64,000 nt of DNA from Maribacter sp. GTDB taxonomy: Bacteria; Bacteroidota; Bacteroidia; Flavobacteriales; Flavobacteriaceae. This document shows, piece after piece, positions 16,367 to 25,070 of the stretch; the first letter of the stretch is position 1, and every line of letters begins with the position of its first letter. The stretch lies in assembly GCA_011050675.1 (NCBI GenBank), contig DRFI01000020.1:124001-188000 (forward strand), read 5' to 3'. The translations under genes were made by a program, and so were the position numbers. Below the pieces are notes generated by a model, which searched no databases, was not told the DNA's origin, and saw only the letters and a program-made list of their open reading frames with translations.

Positions 16367-16706
16367 TTTATTATAATTTATAAGCGTATTTCAAAAAACA
16401 CAGAATCAAAAATAGTTTTAAATATCCTTAAGGATTATGCTAATTAAATGAAACGACCAAATTCAGAAGTGAAACGACTTTGAACCTATATCAGTTTAAA
16501 CCAGTACAATACTTAATGAACATCCTTTAAAAAAAACAAGCTTCTAAAAATCAAAAGATAAATCTATCATCTGCGTAAACATTCAAAATAGTGTTAAAAC
16601 AGAATGGTTTTTTTATAATGATTTTAACTAGAAACTTTTGGAAATCAATTAATCGTTCGCGAAACTACAAAAAAACAATTCTGGCATTGAACGCAACAAT
16701 GGTTAA

Positions 16707-16742
16707 AGTAATCACAAAAACACGGTAGTCTTTGTGATTACT
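16707..16742. repeat. Perfect 12-bp inverted repeat
   Basis: AGTAATCACAAA at 16707-16718 and TTTGTGATTACT at 16731-16742 pair exactly around a 12-nt loop. It lies just beyond the LRR gene's terminator on the minus strand, so it may act as a second, back-up termination or 3'-end hairpin. Confidence 0.55.
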
Positions 16743-16743
16743 G

Positions 16744-16774
16744 TATAAAAAAAGGGATGCTCTCGCATCCCTTT
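16744..16774 (-). terminator. Rho-independent terminator of the first LRR gene
   Basis: A 10-bp stem (AAAGGGATGC / GCATCCCTTT) with a TCTC tetraloop, followed on the minus strand by a run of seven T. It is 20 bp downstream of the LRR stop codon at 16795. Confidence 0.8.
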
Positions 16775-16794
16775 ACCTAATATTATTTTGTTTA

Positions 16795-17679
16795 TTAATT
16801 TCGCTTTACATCTTCGTATTTAGTATCTACTATACGTGTTCTACTTACTTCTGTAGTACCAAATTTCATATTTAAAAATTCATCATCACTATCAAAAACG
16901 GCTAGTCTTGTACTTTGCATTCTTAACAATGAATTTAATGATCTAAAATCGTTGCCTTGCAATTGTACGAACTCAAGATTGCTCAATGAAGCCAAACCAC
17001 TTGGCAAATCTCCTTCAAACTTGTTATATGATAGAATCAATTCTCTTAAATTAACCAAACGCCCTAAATCTACTTCAATGGCACCCGCTAATTTATTGCC
17101 AAATAGTTCTAAGCGTTCTAAATTGCCTAATTTTTCAATTGACTTAGGAAGATGACCTTCTAAATAGTTACTTGATAAATTTAAGGTTTTAAGGTTTGAT
17201 ATTTCGCCAATACCTTCTGGAATAGTTCCTTGAAATAAATTATTGAACATAGACAACTCCTCTAAGCTCTTCATTTTAGAATAATCTTGAGGTAATGTAC
17301 CCGTCAGCTTATTCATCTCTAAACGTAAAGAAATCAATGCTTCTAACTGAAACATGTCTTTAGGTAAATTACCATCAATAGTATTAAACGCAAGATTCAG
17401 TATTTTTAAATTTGAAAGTGCAGATATGCCTTCTGGTATTGCTCCTTTTAGATTGTTTCGATACAATTTTAAACTGGTTACATGCCCGTCGGTGATCTCT
17501 ACACCATACCAAGAAGATGGATCTTCCTGTAAATTCCACTTATTCTGCCATTGCTCACCAAGTGTGCTATTATTGAAGTCTATTAAATATTGCTTCTCGC
17601 TTTTTGGTATCTGCGCATTTACTGCAAAACTGCAAACCACAAAGAGAATGAAGCAGGTATAGTTAATAACATTTTTCAT
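16795..17679 (-). CDS. Exported leucine-rich-repeat protein (paralogue 1)
   Basis: A 294-residue protein with a signal peptide (MKNVINYTCFILFVVCSFAVNA) and a plant-type LRR N-cap (NKWNL...SSWYGVEI). About eight 23-24-residue repeats follow, of the form LKxLNLxxNxLxGxLPxxIxxL, the 'plant-specific' LRR class. After the repeats comes a non-LRR tail ending SRTRIVDTKYEDVKRN. No type IX C-terminal sorting domain is visible, so the protein is probably periplasmic. It is paralogous to the gene at 17890-18765, but each has its own terminator, so they are separate transcripts. LRR domains of this kind usually bind proteins or glycans. Confidence 0.87.
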   Translation of the reverse strand: MKNVINYTCFILFVVCSFAVNAQIPKSEKQYLIDFNNSTLGEQWQNKWNLQEDPSSWYGVEITDGHVTSLKLYRNNLKGAIPEGISALSNLKILNLAFNTIDGNLPKDMFQLEALISLRLEMNKLTGTLPQDYSKMKSLEELSMFNNLFQGTIPEGIGEISNLKTLNLSSNYLEGHLPKSIEKLGNLERLELFGNKLAGAIEVDLGRLVNLRELILSYNKFEGDLPSGLASLSNLEFVQLQGNDFRSLNSLLRMQSTRLAVFDSDDEFLNMKFGTTEVSRTRIVDTKYEDVKRN

Positions 17680-17819
17680 AATGAAAAAATTAAATTATTG
17701 GGGGACATTTATATACCTATTTACCTGTTAGCACTGCGAATTAACAGTACTGCCGTAAAAAGTACTTATATCATAACGTTCAAAAAACACATTTATGATA
17801 CATTAGGAACGCTAATGTT

Positions 17820-17857
17820 CAAAAAGAAGAAAGAGATGCTGTTCAACATCTCTTTCT
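17820..17857 (-). terminator. Rho-independent terminator of the second LRR gene
   Basis: A perfect 11-bp stem (AGAAAGAGATG at 17828-17838 with CATCTCTTTCT at 17847-17857) encloses an 8-nt loop and is followed on the minus strand by TCTTTTT. Confidence 0.75.
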
Positions 17858-17889
17858 TTCACCAAACTAACTAAAAGTGTAAACTACTC

Positions 17890-18765
17890 TTACTCTTCTA
17901 TATCTTCAAACTTCGTGTCTGCCATTCTGGTCTTACTGAAGTTGATATCTTTAAATTCTAATTTCCTGTCTTCTTTATCGTAATCAAAAACTAAATATTC
18001 TTTCGTTTCCAAAAATTCTAAAGCTTTGAAAGAACTGAAATTATTATTCTGTATTTGAAATACTTCTAAACTTGCTAATTGAGAAAACTCATTAGGTATA
18101 TCACCAATAAGTCTGTTATTGGCCAAAACCAATTCTTTCAACTTACTTAATTTACCCATGTCTCTAGGAATAGCACCTTCTAATCTATTTTCAAATAGAC
18201 CCAAAGTTTCTAATTGAGATAACGCACCTAATGAACTTGGTATATCACCATAAAATTCATTACTAGAAAGGTTTAATACTTTCAAGCCTGTTAGATTACC
18301 TACTGTAGCAGGAATTTCACCAGTAAAGAAATTATTGAACGCTGAAAGCTCTTCTAATTGTAGTAAACTACCAATACCGTCAGGTAACTTACCATTAAAC
18401 CTATTCATTTCTAATTTCAATACTTTTAAATTAGACAGGTTTACTATTTCTGCAGGCAATGCCCCTGTAAGAGAATTGAACGCAAGGTTCAGCACCTTTA
18501 AGTTTTCTAAATTCCCAATTTGAGAAGAAATTGAACCCATTAGGTTGTTGTGGAATAAATTAATCTCCACTACTTTATCATTTTCGACAGTTACTCCATG
18601 CCATTGAGAAACCGGAGTTTTTAAATCCCATTTCTTCACCCAATGGTTTCCATTGGTAGATTCATATAGATCTACTAAAGCTTTCTTCTCTTTTTTAGAG
18701 ACTTCTGCAAAGCAAACTGTTGTCAGAAATAATAAACTGAAACTTAAATAGTATAGTTTTTTCAT
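17890..18765 (-). CDS. Exported leucine-rich-repeat protein (paralogue 2)
   Basis: A 291-residue homologue of the neighbouring LRR protein. It has a signal peptide (MKKLYYLSFSLLFLTTVCFA), an N-cap ALVDLYESTNGNHWVKKWDL with SQWHGVTVEN, about eight plant-type repeats, and the same kind of tail (SKTRMADTKFEDIEE). The tail pattern S-[RK]-T-R-x2-DTK-[YF]-ED is shared by the two paralogues and is not part of the LRR consensus, so it may be a functional element. The pair probably arose by tandem duplication followed by divergence. No sorting domain or membrane anchor is seen. Confidence 0.87.
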   Translation of the reverse strand: MKKLYYLSFSLLFLTTVCFAEVSKKEKKALVDLYESTNGNHWVKKWDLKTPVSQWHGVTVENDKVVEINLFHNNLMGSISSQIGNLENLKVLNLAFNSLTGALPAEIVNLSNLKVLKLEMNRFNGKLPDGIGSLLQLEELSAFNNFFTGEIPATVGNLTGLKVLNLSSNEFYGDIPSSLGALSQLETLGLFENRLEGAIPRDMGKLSKLKELVLANNRLIGDIPNEFSQLASLEVFQIQNNNFSSFKALEFLETKEYLVFDYDKEDRKLEFKDINFSKTRMADTKFEDIEE

Positions 18766-18927
18766 GTTGATGGTGGTTTGGCAAATTCTATTAACTAAGA
18801 ATTATCCTACAAATTTGAACTAATAACGCTGAAAACTAAAATTTTATCGTTGATTGACCCCTGTTTGTTGTGAAAGTAGCAGAACTTGTTGTGAAACCCC
18901 TGAAAACGTATGTAACGTATTTAGTTT

Positions 18928-20838
18928 TTACCCTAACGACTCAATATCAATTGTAAGAATTTCCCAGTCCTTCATAAGTGTTTCCAGCTTTTTCTTTTTA
19001 GCCTGGTAACCATCGAAAAAGTTAGCTTTTGCAATAGTAGTATCGTAATCTACCAAAAGATTATGGTCTATATCTTTAATTTCTTTTTCAAGTGAACCAA
19101 TCTTGCTCTCAACTGAGCTTAATTGATTTTTTAAACTCTTTAATTTCTTTTGATCTTGAAACGAGTTTGATGGTTTAGATTTTGTCTTTTCTGCAACAAC
19201 TGCAGTCTTCTTCTCAATAGCTCTAAAATCTTCAACCTTGCGCTGCTCTAAATAGAAATCTACATCACCTAAATACTCCCTAATTTTCTGATCTTTAAAT
19301 TCATAGACCTTATTAGTAAGACCTTGCAGAAAATCTCTATCGTGAGATACCAATATTAAAGTTCCTTCAAAATTTAAACATGCTTGTTTTAGAACGTTCT
19401 TAGATTTAATATCAAGGTGGTTGGTAGGTTCATCCATCACCAAAACATTAAAAGGTTGCAATAACATTTTTGCTAAAGCCAAACGGTTACGCTCGCCCCC
19501 AGAAAGTACTTTTACATACTTATCCACTTCATCTCCCCTAAACAAAAAGGAGCCTAAGATATCCCTTACCTTACTTCTATTTTTCTCATTAGCCGAATCT
19601 ATCATTGTATCTAAAATGGTTTTGTTACCATCTAAATACTCTGCCTGGTTTTGAGCAAAATATCCTATTTGTACATTATGCCCAAGCTTTAAATGTCCGT
19701 CATACTTAAGATCACCAACAATTATCTTTGCCAATGTAGATTTACCTTGACCGTTTTGCCCTACGAAGGCAGTTTTGCTATCTCGTTCAATAAGCAAATT
19801 AATATCATTCAATACCAAATTGCTATCGTATGCTTTTGAAAGCTCTTCTATTTCAACCACAACTTTACCCGGAACAACTGAAATAGGAAAACGAAGACTC
19901 ATAACACTATTGTCATCTTCATCAACCTCTATACGTTCAATCTTGTCTAATTTTTTAATTAAAGACTGGGCCATAGAAGCTTTGGTTGATTTTGCCCTAA
20001 ATTTTTCTATTAATCGTTCTGCTTGCTGAATTTCTTTCTCTTGATTCTTTTGAGCGTTTACTTGTTGCTGCTTAATTTCATTTCTTAACACCAAGTACTC
20101 GGTATACGGCTTATTGTAGTCATAAATACGCCCCAATGAAATTTCTATTGTCCTGTTCGTTACATTATCCAAGAACATTTTATCGTGAGACACAATGACA
20201 ACACCACCGGTATAATTATTCAAAAATTGCTCGAACCAAATAATAGATTCAATATCCAAGTGGTTGGTAGGCTCATCTAATAACAATACATCGTTACTCT
20301 GTAATAATAGTTTAGCAAGCTCTATACGCATACGCCATCCACCAGAGAACGTTTCTGTCTTTTTATCAAAATCTTCTCTTCTAAAACCTAAGCCTTGTAG
20401 AATTTTCTCAGTTTCCCCTTGATAATTGTAACCCCCTAGTATTTCATAATGATGGCTAACATCATTTAAATCTACAATTAACTGACTGTACGAATCAGAT
20501 TCATAATCTGTACGCTCTGCCAACTGATGATTAATTTCATCAAGTTTTAACTCTAATGCCTTTATCTCCTCAAAAGCTTGGTAAGCCTCATCTAAAACTG
20601 ATCTACCTTGTACAAAATCTATATCTTGTCTTAGAAAACCTATTTTAATATCCTTTTCAACCGCTATTACACCGGTATCCAATGCCATATCTTTATTTAA
20701 CAATTTCAATAAGGTTGATTTTCCCGCCCCATTTTTACCTACTAGACCTACTCTATTACCCCCATTTAAACGAAATGATATTTCTTCAAATAAGTATTCT
20801 CCTCCGAAAGAGACTGATAGGTTGTGAACGTTTAACAT
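18928..20838 (-). CDS. ABC-F family ATPase (Uup/YdiF-like)
   Basis: A 636-residue soluble protein with two ABC domains in tandem and no membrane segments. Walker A motifs are GKNGAGKST (34-42) and GQNGQGKST; signatures are SGGWRMR and SGGERNR; Walker B motifs are LLLDEPTNHLD and LVMDEPTNHLD. Between the domains lies the charged inter-domain linker, and the last 80 or so residues form a C-terminal coiled coil (SSVESKIGSLEKEIKDID) as in Uup. ABC-F proteins act on the ribosome as translation factors, or in Uup-type cases on genome stability. It is divergent from the DUF983 gene. Confidence 0.93.
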   Translation of the reverse strand: MLNVHNLSVSFGGEYLFEEISFRLNGGNRVGLVGKNGAGKSTLLKLLNKDMALDTGVIAVEKDIKIGFLRQDIDFVQGRSVLDEAYQAFEEIKALELKLDEINHQLAERTDYESDSYSQLIVDLNDVSHHYEILGGYNYQGETEKILQGLGFRREDFDKKTETFSGGWRMRIELAKLLLQSNDVLLLDEPTNHLDIESIIWFEQFLNNYTGGVVIVSHDKMFLDNVTNRTIEISLGRIYDYNKPYTEYLVLRNEIKQQQVNAQKNQEKEIQQAERLIEKFRAKSTKASMAQSLIKKLDKIERIEVDEDDNSVMSLRFPISVVPGKVVVEIEELSKAYDSNLVLNDINLLIERDSKTAFVGQNGQGKSTLAKIIVGDLKYDGHLKLGHNVQIGYFAQNQAEYLDGNKTILDTMIDSANEKNRSKVRDILGSFLFRGDEVDKYVKVLSGGERNRLALAKMLLQPFNVLVMDEPTNHLDIKSKNVLKQACLNFEGTLILVSHDRDFLQGLTNKVYEFKDQKIREYLGDVDFYLEQRKVEDFRAIEKKTAVVAEKTKSKPSNSFQDQKKLKSLKNQLSSVESKIGSLEKEIKDIDHNLLVDYDTTIAKANFFDGYQAKKKKLETLMKDWEILTIDIESLG

Positions 20839-20952
20839 AAATTCTAATTATTCTTATAGTTACTTAAAAACCTCATTTTTAATTCTGATAATTTTTAAGC
20901 TAAATTATTCTTGTAACTGTAGATATACGACATGTAAAATGTCTTAAAATCG

Positions 20953-20960
20953 TACCTTTG
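20953..20960 (+). promoter_or_regulatory. -7 box (TACCTTTG) of the DUF983 gene
   Basis: TACCTTTG is an exact TAnnTTTG match 15 nt upstream of the ATG at 20976. It overlaps a TTG (20958) that would otherwise be the furthest upstream start, so the ATG is preferred. No clear -33 TTG is seen at the normal distance. Confidence 0.55.
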
Positions 20961-20975
20961 TGTAAAGTTTTGCAA

Positions 20976-21371
20976 ATGTTAAAAAAAGGAAACAAACTCT
21001 ACAGTATTTTAACAGGAAGTTGTCCAAGATGTCACCAAGAAAGCATGTATTTGGACAAAAACCCTTATCATATGGGTGAAATTTTTAAAATGCATGAGAG
21101 ATGTGGTCATTGTGACCTAAAATATAAAATTGAACCTTCGTTCTTTTATGGCGCTATGTATGTGAGTTATGGTGTGGGAATTGCCTTTGCAGTAGCTGCA
21201 TTTGTAATAGCAAATTTATTTATTGGGGCTGACCTTATAGAGTCATTTATTGCCATTGTTGTAACAATGATTGTTTTTATGCCCGTTATCATGCGAGTCT
21301 CTAGAAATATATGGATTAATTTTTTTATAACATATGATTCCAAAGCAACCATTAAAAAAGCTCAAGCTTAA
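20976..21371 (+). CDS. DUF983 family membrane protein
   Basis: A 131-residue protein from ATG 20976. The N-terminal half carries two C-x-x-C pairs (TGSCPRCHQESM and HERCGHCDLKY), a presumptive zinc ribbon. The C-terminal half has two transmembrane helices (about 57-80 and about 85-107). This is the DUF983 layout; in alphaproteobacteria the gene is found near cytochrome oxidase genes, but no such genes are present here. Its stop overlaps the stop region of the convergent FAD oxidoreductase by 4 bp. Confidence 0.87.
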   Translation: MLKKGNKLYSILTGSCPRCHQESMYLDKNPYHMGEIFKMHERCGHCDLKYKIEPSFFYGAMYVSYGVGIAFAVAAFVIANLFIGADLIESFIAIVVTMIVFMPVIMRVSRNIWINFFITYDSKATIKKAQA

Positions 21372-22405
21372 GTAAAACGTGCTATATTCATTTCTTCAAG
21401 TAATGGCACATTAGACTCAATGTGCTCATATAGTGATTTTGCAGCCCAAGGTGCTATGGTAATACCATGAGAACCAAAGCCGTTTAATACCCATAGATTG
21501 CTATATTCAGGATGTTGGCCAACTAAAGGTCTTCTATCCTTTACTGTGGGGCGCATACCTGCTTCGTGATCAACAACTTCATAAGCGCAATCTAGGAGGC
21601 TATCTACTTTAGTCATTAGCTCACTTTTAGCTTCCTCTGTAGTCTTATTATCTTTTTGCCCTCTATTATAGGTTGCACCAACCTTATACAAATTATTACC
21701 TAAAGGAATTAAAAATATGGATGACTTTATGATATTACGTTCATTTAAGTCTTTTGCCTTTATGACAATATACTCTCCTTTTGACCCCTGCATTGGCAAG
21801 TAACTGAAGTACGGATTCTGCATTAGTCCATACCCCTCGGTAAACACTATGTTAGTAGCCTTTATGTTTTTATATTCAATAAAACTTGGATTGATATGCA
21901 CTTGATCATAATCAAATGTTTCTGAATATAGTAGGTTCTCTTGTTGTAGCCATTTTTCATAGCTGTTAAAAAGAAACTTGGTATCTAACTTTCCGGTTTC
22001 AAGAACTTTTCCAAATCCGCATGGAACCTTAAGTCCTAAATTCTCATTGTTTACCAATGTAGTATCTAGGTACGGTTTCAGTTTTTCCTTATCAGCGGCC
22101 TCAAACCATAAATTTTGTTCTTCTATAGATGCGAATTTTCGCAATACATTCAGCTTTTCATCAAACTGTACTTTTAGAAAATCTTCAAGTTGCGTATAGA
22201 AATCAGTAGCAATAGGTAATTGCTCATCTGCTCTCCATGAAAGCGTAAAACGTTTTAAGATAACAGGGTTATAAAGACCGCCAGCAACGCGAGAAGAGGT
22301 TTGAGATCGGTCATTAAAAACAACGAAGGTCTTGTTATTTCTACGAAGGGTATCGCAAAATGCCGTACCTGCCAATCCCAGTCCTACTACCAAATAATCT
22401 ACCAT
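21368..22405 (-). CDS. FAD-dependent oxidoreductase (DAO fold)
   Basis: A 345-residue flavoprotein of the D-amino-acid-oxidase fold. The N-terminal dinucleotide motif is VVGLGLAGTAF (a G-x-G-x2-G variant), followed by SSRVAGGLYNPVILKR. Near the C-terminus EAGMRPTVKDRRPLVG and WVLNGFGSHGITIAPWAA complete the FAD site. The family acts on amines, amino acids or tRNA-linked substrates, and the specific substrate here is unknown. A gene of this type commonly follows gldN in Flavobacteriia. Here a strong terminator separates it from gldN and it has its own -7 box, so it is probably transcribed on its own. Confidence 0.87.
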   Translation of the reverse strand: MVDYLVVGLGLAGTAFCDTLRRNNKTFVVFNDRSQTSSRVAGGLYNPVILKRFTLSWRADEQLPIATDFYTQLEDFLKVQFDEKLNVLRKFASIEEQNLWFEAADKEKLKPYLDTTLVNNENLGLKVPCGFGKVLETGKLDTKFLFNSYEKWLQQENLLYSETFDYDQVHINPSFIEYKNIKATNIVFTEGYGLMQNPYFSYLPMQGSKGEYIVIKAKDLNERNIIKSSIFLIPLGNNLYKVGATYNRGQKDNKTTEEAKSELMTKVDSLLDCAYEVVDHEAGMRPTVKDRRPLVGQHPEYSNLWVLNGFGSHGITIAPWAAKSLYEHIESNVPLLEEMNIARFT

Positions 22406-22409
22406 GGCG

Positions 22410-22444
22410 CAAATGTAATGACAATTGAATAAAACCTAGTGCAA
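22410..22444 (-). promoter_or_regulatory. Promoter of the FAD oxidoreductase gene
   Basis: On the minus strand TTG (22444-22442) is followed after 24 nt by TACATTTG (22417-22410). The predicted transcription start falls at or within a base or two of the ATG (22405), so the mRNA may be leaderless. Confidence 0.5.
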
Positions 22445-22446
22445 AA

Positions 22447-22480
22447 ACAAAAGGCCCAATCTTACGATTGGGCCTTTTTT
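22447..22480 (-). terminator. Terminator of the gldKLMN operon
   Basis: An 11-bp GC-rich stem (AAGGCCCAATC / GATTGGGCCTT) with a TTAC loop. On the minus strand it is followed by TTTGTTTTTG, and on the plus strand by TTTTTT, so it can work both ways. It lies 25 bp after the gldN stop. Confidence 0.88.
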
Positions 22481-22504
22481 ATGTGAATTGGATTTTCAGT
22501 AAGC

Positions 22505-23392
22505 TTAATAAGCCCACATGTCTTGTTCCTTGTCTCTAATTGCTTCTTTAATTCGTTTCGCTTCCAATAGTTGGAACAAAGCATTGTCAGCAATATAGTC
22601 ATCTACTTTTCTATCACCTTGTATGTTATCTTCTTTGTAAATAACTGCATCAAATCTTCTTGCGTTCAACAACATATCAAAAGAAATAGGCTGAGCTGAA
22701 TTTTGTGAATTAAAAACTTTAGCCTCGTGTAAAATATCACGTGCATCTGGATACCATACCCAGAAAAGCTCTACCATGTCTGGATTATCATCATCCATAA
22801 AGTTAACATCTGGCGCTACTGGAGCAATACCTAAAAGACGGTATTTTAATTCTCCCTGTCTCTTATCAAAATACCATATTCCTTTTACGTGATATTCTTC
22901 AATATCAGCTGCAGAAATACTTCTACGAGTTATATACTCTTCCGAAACAGTTTCCCCTGCATTCATTTGCTCATACCCATAATCTAGAGTATCAACCATT
23001 TGCAAGGCATCTTTTAAATCGCCAAAAGACCTTTTTTTAGTGAAATAAGAATCTGTATAAGTTTCTAATTTTCCACTCTTTAAATTTTTAATTAGAACGT
23101 GGTATAATGACCTTCTATCTGGGCCAATATCCATAGTATCTGTTGGATAATATAATGGGAAATTAACTCTCTCATCTAAATCTATGGTCTCCCATAAAGT
23201 TTTAGACCAAAGGATATCCCTATCATCTACATAACCATATTCTAACGGAGCATCGTTATCGACAGCTTTTTGTGCTTCTGTACGAACACCAACCTCATCT
23301 GGTTTTTTAGCATTCAATACATTTGCTTGGGCCATCATTGATAAAGGTAACATAGTTACCGCTCCCATTACTAAAACATTTTTCCAATTCAT
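22505..23392 (-). CDS. gldN: Gliding motility / type IX secretion protein GldN
   Basis: A 295-residue exported protein (signal about residues 1-22, ending SMMAQA). The mature protein has the GldN landmarks: VDDRDILWSKTLWETIDLDERVNFPLYYP (written here in overlapping order but continuous from about residue 56), DRRSLYHVLI, and EEYHVKGIWYFDKRQGELKY. GldN is a periplasmic component that forms the ring-shaped complex with the lipoprotein GldK under the outer membrane and contacts the GldLM motor. It is the last gene of the operon. A GC-rich hairpin sits in the 64-bp gap after gldM, and a strong terminator follows. Confidence 0.95.
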   Translation of the reverse strand: MNWKNVLVMGAVTMLPLSMMAQANVLNAKKPDEVGVRTEAQKAVDNDAPLEYGYVDDRDILWSKTLWETIDLDERVNFPLYYPTDTMDIGPDRRSLYHVLIKNLKSGKLETYTDSYFTKKRSFGDLKDALQMVDTLDYGYEQMNAGETVSEEYITRRSISAADIEEYHVKGIWYFDKRQGELKYRLLGIAPVAPDVNFMDDDNPDMVELFWVWYPDARDILHEAKVFNSQNSAQPISFDMLLNARRFDAVIYKEDNIQGDRKVDDYIADNALFQLLEAKRIKEAIRDKEQDMWAY

Positions 23393-23413
23393 GTTTGCTT
23401 CACTTTAAAATTA

Positions 23414-23442
23414 ACCGGGTAAAACCATAGGGCTTACCCGGT
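23414..23442 (-). other. Intercistronic hairpin between gldM and gldN
   Basis: ACCGGGTAA (23414-23422) and TTACCCGGT (23434-23442) form a perfect 9-bp GC-rich stem with an 11-nt loop. There is no T-run, so it is not a normal terminator; it may stabilise or process the mRNA or tune expression of gldN. Confidence 0.55.
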
Positions 23443-23456
23443 ATCATTCTACTTAT

Positions 23457-25013
23457 TTAGTTTGTAATCTCCACAACTACTGGAGAAACTTTCTTCAACT
23501 TGTAACTTTTATTGTTTGTGATATAAGCTTCGATATCAAATATTTGAACGATATCTCCTCTTTTAGCACGTGATAAAGCTGATTTTGCTTTACTATCCAT
23601 TTTATTTCCTCTTACAGAAACAGTTGGTTGACCTGGTACTTTGAATTTAAATCCGCTTACTGCAAGGTTTAAATCAAAATCGAAGTCTTCTAAGCCAGCA
23701 CCGATCGTAGCGATCTCAACATTCCTTTTTGGAAGTTTAATACTACCTGTTTGCTTACTTACACTACCTTCTGGTCTTGGAATATCTTTAATTCTAAACT
23801 CTGACTTAGAAGATACTGCTTGACCATCTGGTAAAGTACCTGAAGCTGTAATAGTAACGTTTCTTCCAGTTCCTGGAGTCATTACGTATTTACTACCACT
23901 AACAGCCTTAAGACCTGGAGCAGATGCTCTTACTTTATTATTTGGTATACCTGGTATAGAGATAGACATTGGGTTAGCAACACCTCTATATACAACATTC
24001 ATTTTATCGGCAGCAATTAAAGCAGCATTAGGCTTAGATATTGTTGCGAATGAATTTTTAACCTCAACAGGAATTTCTTCACCATCTTGCTTAAAGTAAA
24101 TCAAACCTTTTACTTCATGATCACCAGCAGAACCAGAACCAATCAACATTTTAACACCACCAGCTTCTAATTTATAATCAGAACCTTCAGATAATTTTCT
24201 ACCATCTAAAGTTAACTCTGCTCTTACAGGAGTAGAAGAATTATCAGTTTTGCTGATAATAATCTTACCATCATATTTCTCACCTGCATAGTATGCAGAT
24301 TTAGTAGATGAAAGAGAAGTTGCGAAATTCTTTAAAGAAACTTGGCTTGTTAACTCACCTTCTAACATAGATTTCAAAGCTGCTTCTTCAGTAACTTTTA
24401 CATCTGCTTGAAGTGCAGTTAATTTTGCAATAGATGCTATTAAAGGATACCCTTCGTAGTGATAGTTGATCCAATCTTGCATACCATCTTTAGCTTGAAC
24501 TTTACCTTCAGCGTTTCCTGTTTGAAAACGATCGATAACTGAACTTTTTAAAGAAGCTGGTACAATTTTAGCAACATTATCTCTATAATCAGTAAGTCTT
24601 TTTAAGAACTCTTTACCACCTTCTGAAAGGTTGTCTCCTTGAAAGAACTTTTGATCTAAGTAATCTGACATGTCCATTCTTGCATAATCCTTAGGATTTT
24701 CAAGACCTTCTGTCATTCCAGTTTTAAGTCCCCCTAAGTAATCATAATACTCTTGAGACATTGACTTAATCTGTTGAGCATTCTTGTACAGCTTGTCATA
24801 TTTAGCTGCATCTTCAGATGCTTTAGTTTCCAGACTACCTAAGAACGCTTCGTTACTTGCGGTGGTCATTGCGTTTGAAGTTTCTAGCTTTTCATTCATT
24901 ATACCGAATGCGGCTAATACCTCTTTACTCATGTTTAACGCCAACATTGCGATGAAGATCAAATACATTAAGTTGACCATCTTCTGACGTGGTGAATTTT
25001 TTCCTCCTGCCAT
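23457..25013 (-). CDS. gldM: Gliding motility / type IX secretion motor protein GldM
   Basis: A 518-residue protein with one transmembrane helix near the N-terminus (about 14-34, within VNLMYLIFIAMLALNMSKEV) and a large periplasmic part made of stacked domains, ending PVVVEITN. Arg9, just before the helix, matches the Arg that I recall as needed for proton coupling in the GldLM motor. GldM dimers sit inside a GldL pentamer and rotate to transmit proton-motive force across the periplasm to GldKN and the outer-membrane translocon. It starts 57 bp after gldL and lies in a conserved gldK-L-M-N order. Its length is typical. Confidence 0.96.
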   Translation of the reverse strand: MAGGKNSPRQKMVNLMYLIFIAMLALNMSKEVLAAFGIMNEKLETSNAMTTASNEAFLGSLETKASEDAAKYDKLYKNAQQIKSMSQEYYDYLGGLKTGMTEGLENPKDYARMDMSDYLDQKFFQGDNLSEGGKEFLKRLTDYRDNVAKIVPASLKSSVIDRFQTGNAEGKVQAKDGMQDWINYHYEGYPLIASIAKLTALQADVKVTEEAALKSMLEGELTSQVSLKNFATSLSSTKSAYYAGEKYDGKIIISKTDNSSTPVRAELTLDGRKLSEGSDYKLEAGGVKMLIGSGSAGDHEVKGLIYFKQDGEEIPVEVKNSFATISKPNAALIAADKMNVVYRGVANPMSISIPGIPNNKVRASAPGLKAVSGSKYVMTPGTGRNVTITASGTLPDGQAVSSKSEFRIKDIPRPEGSVSKQTGSIKLPKRNVEIATIGAGLEDFDFDLNLAVSGFKFKVPGQPTVSVRGNKMDSKAKSALSRAKRGDIVQIFDIEAYITNNKSYKLKKVSPVVVEITN

Positions 25014-25070
25014 GGATTTATTTTTTTAGATTTTAATTAATAATTGACTTGGGTTTTATTAAAATCCAAA

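Larger units (their letters stand above)
16367..16794. other. 428-bp gene-free region between efflux operon and LRR gene
   Basis: It holds no convincing coding frame. It contains the upstream region of the efflux operon on the left and two consecutive hairpins on the right (see the next two entries). The DNA is strongly AT-rich. Confidence 0.6.

Noticed and set aside
16795-18765. LRR proteins as type IX-secreted adhesins
   Set aside because: No C-terminal sorting domain with the usual beta-rich signature is seen in either protein.
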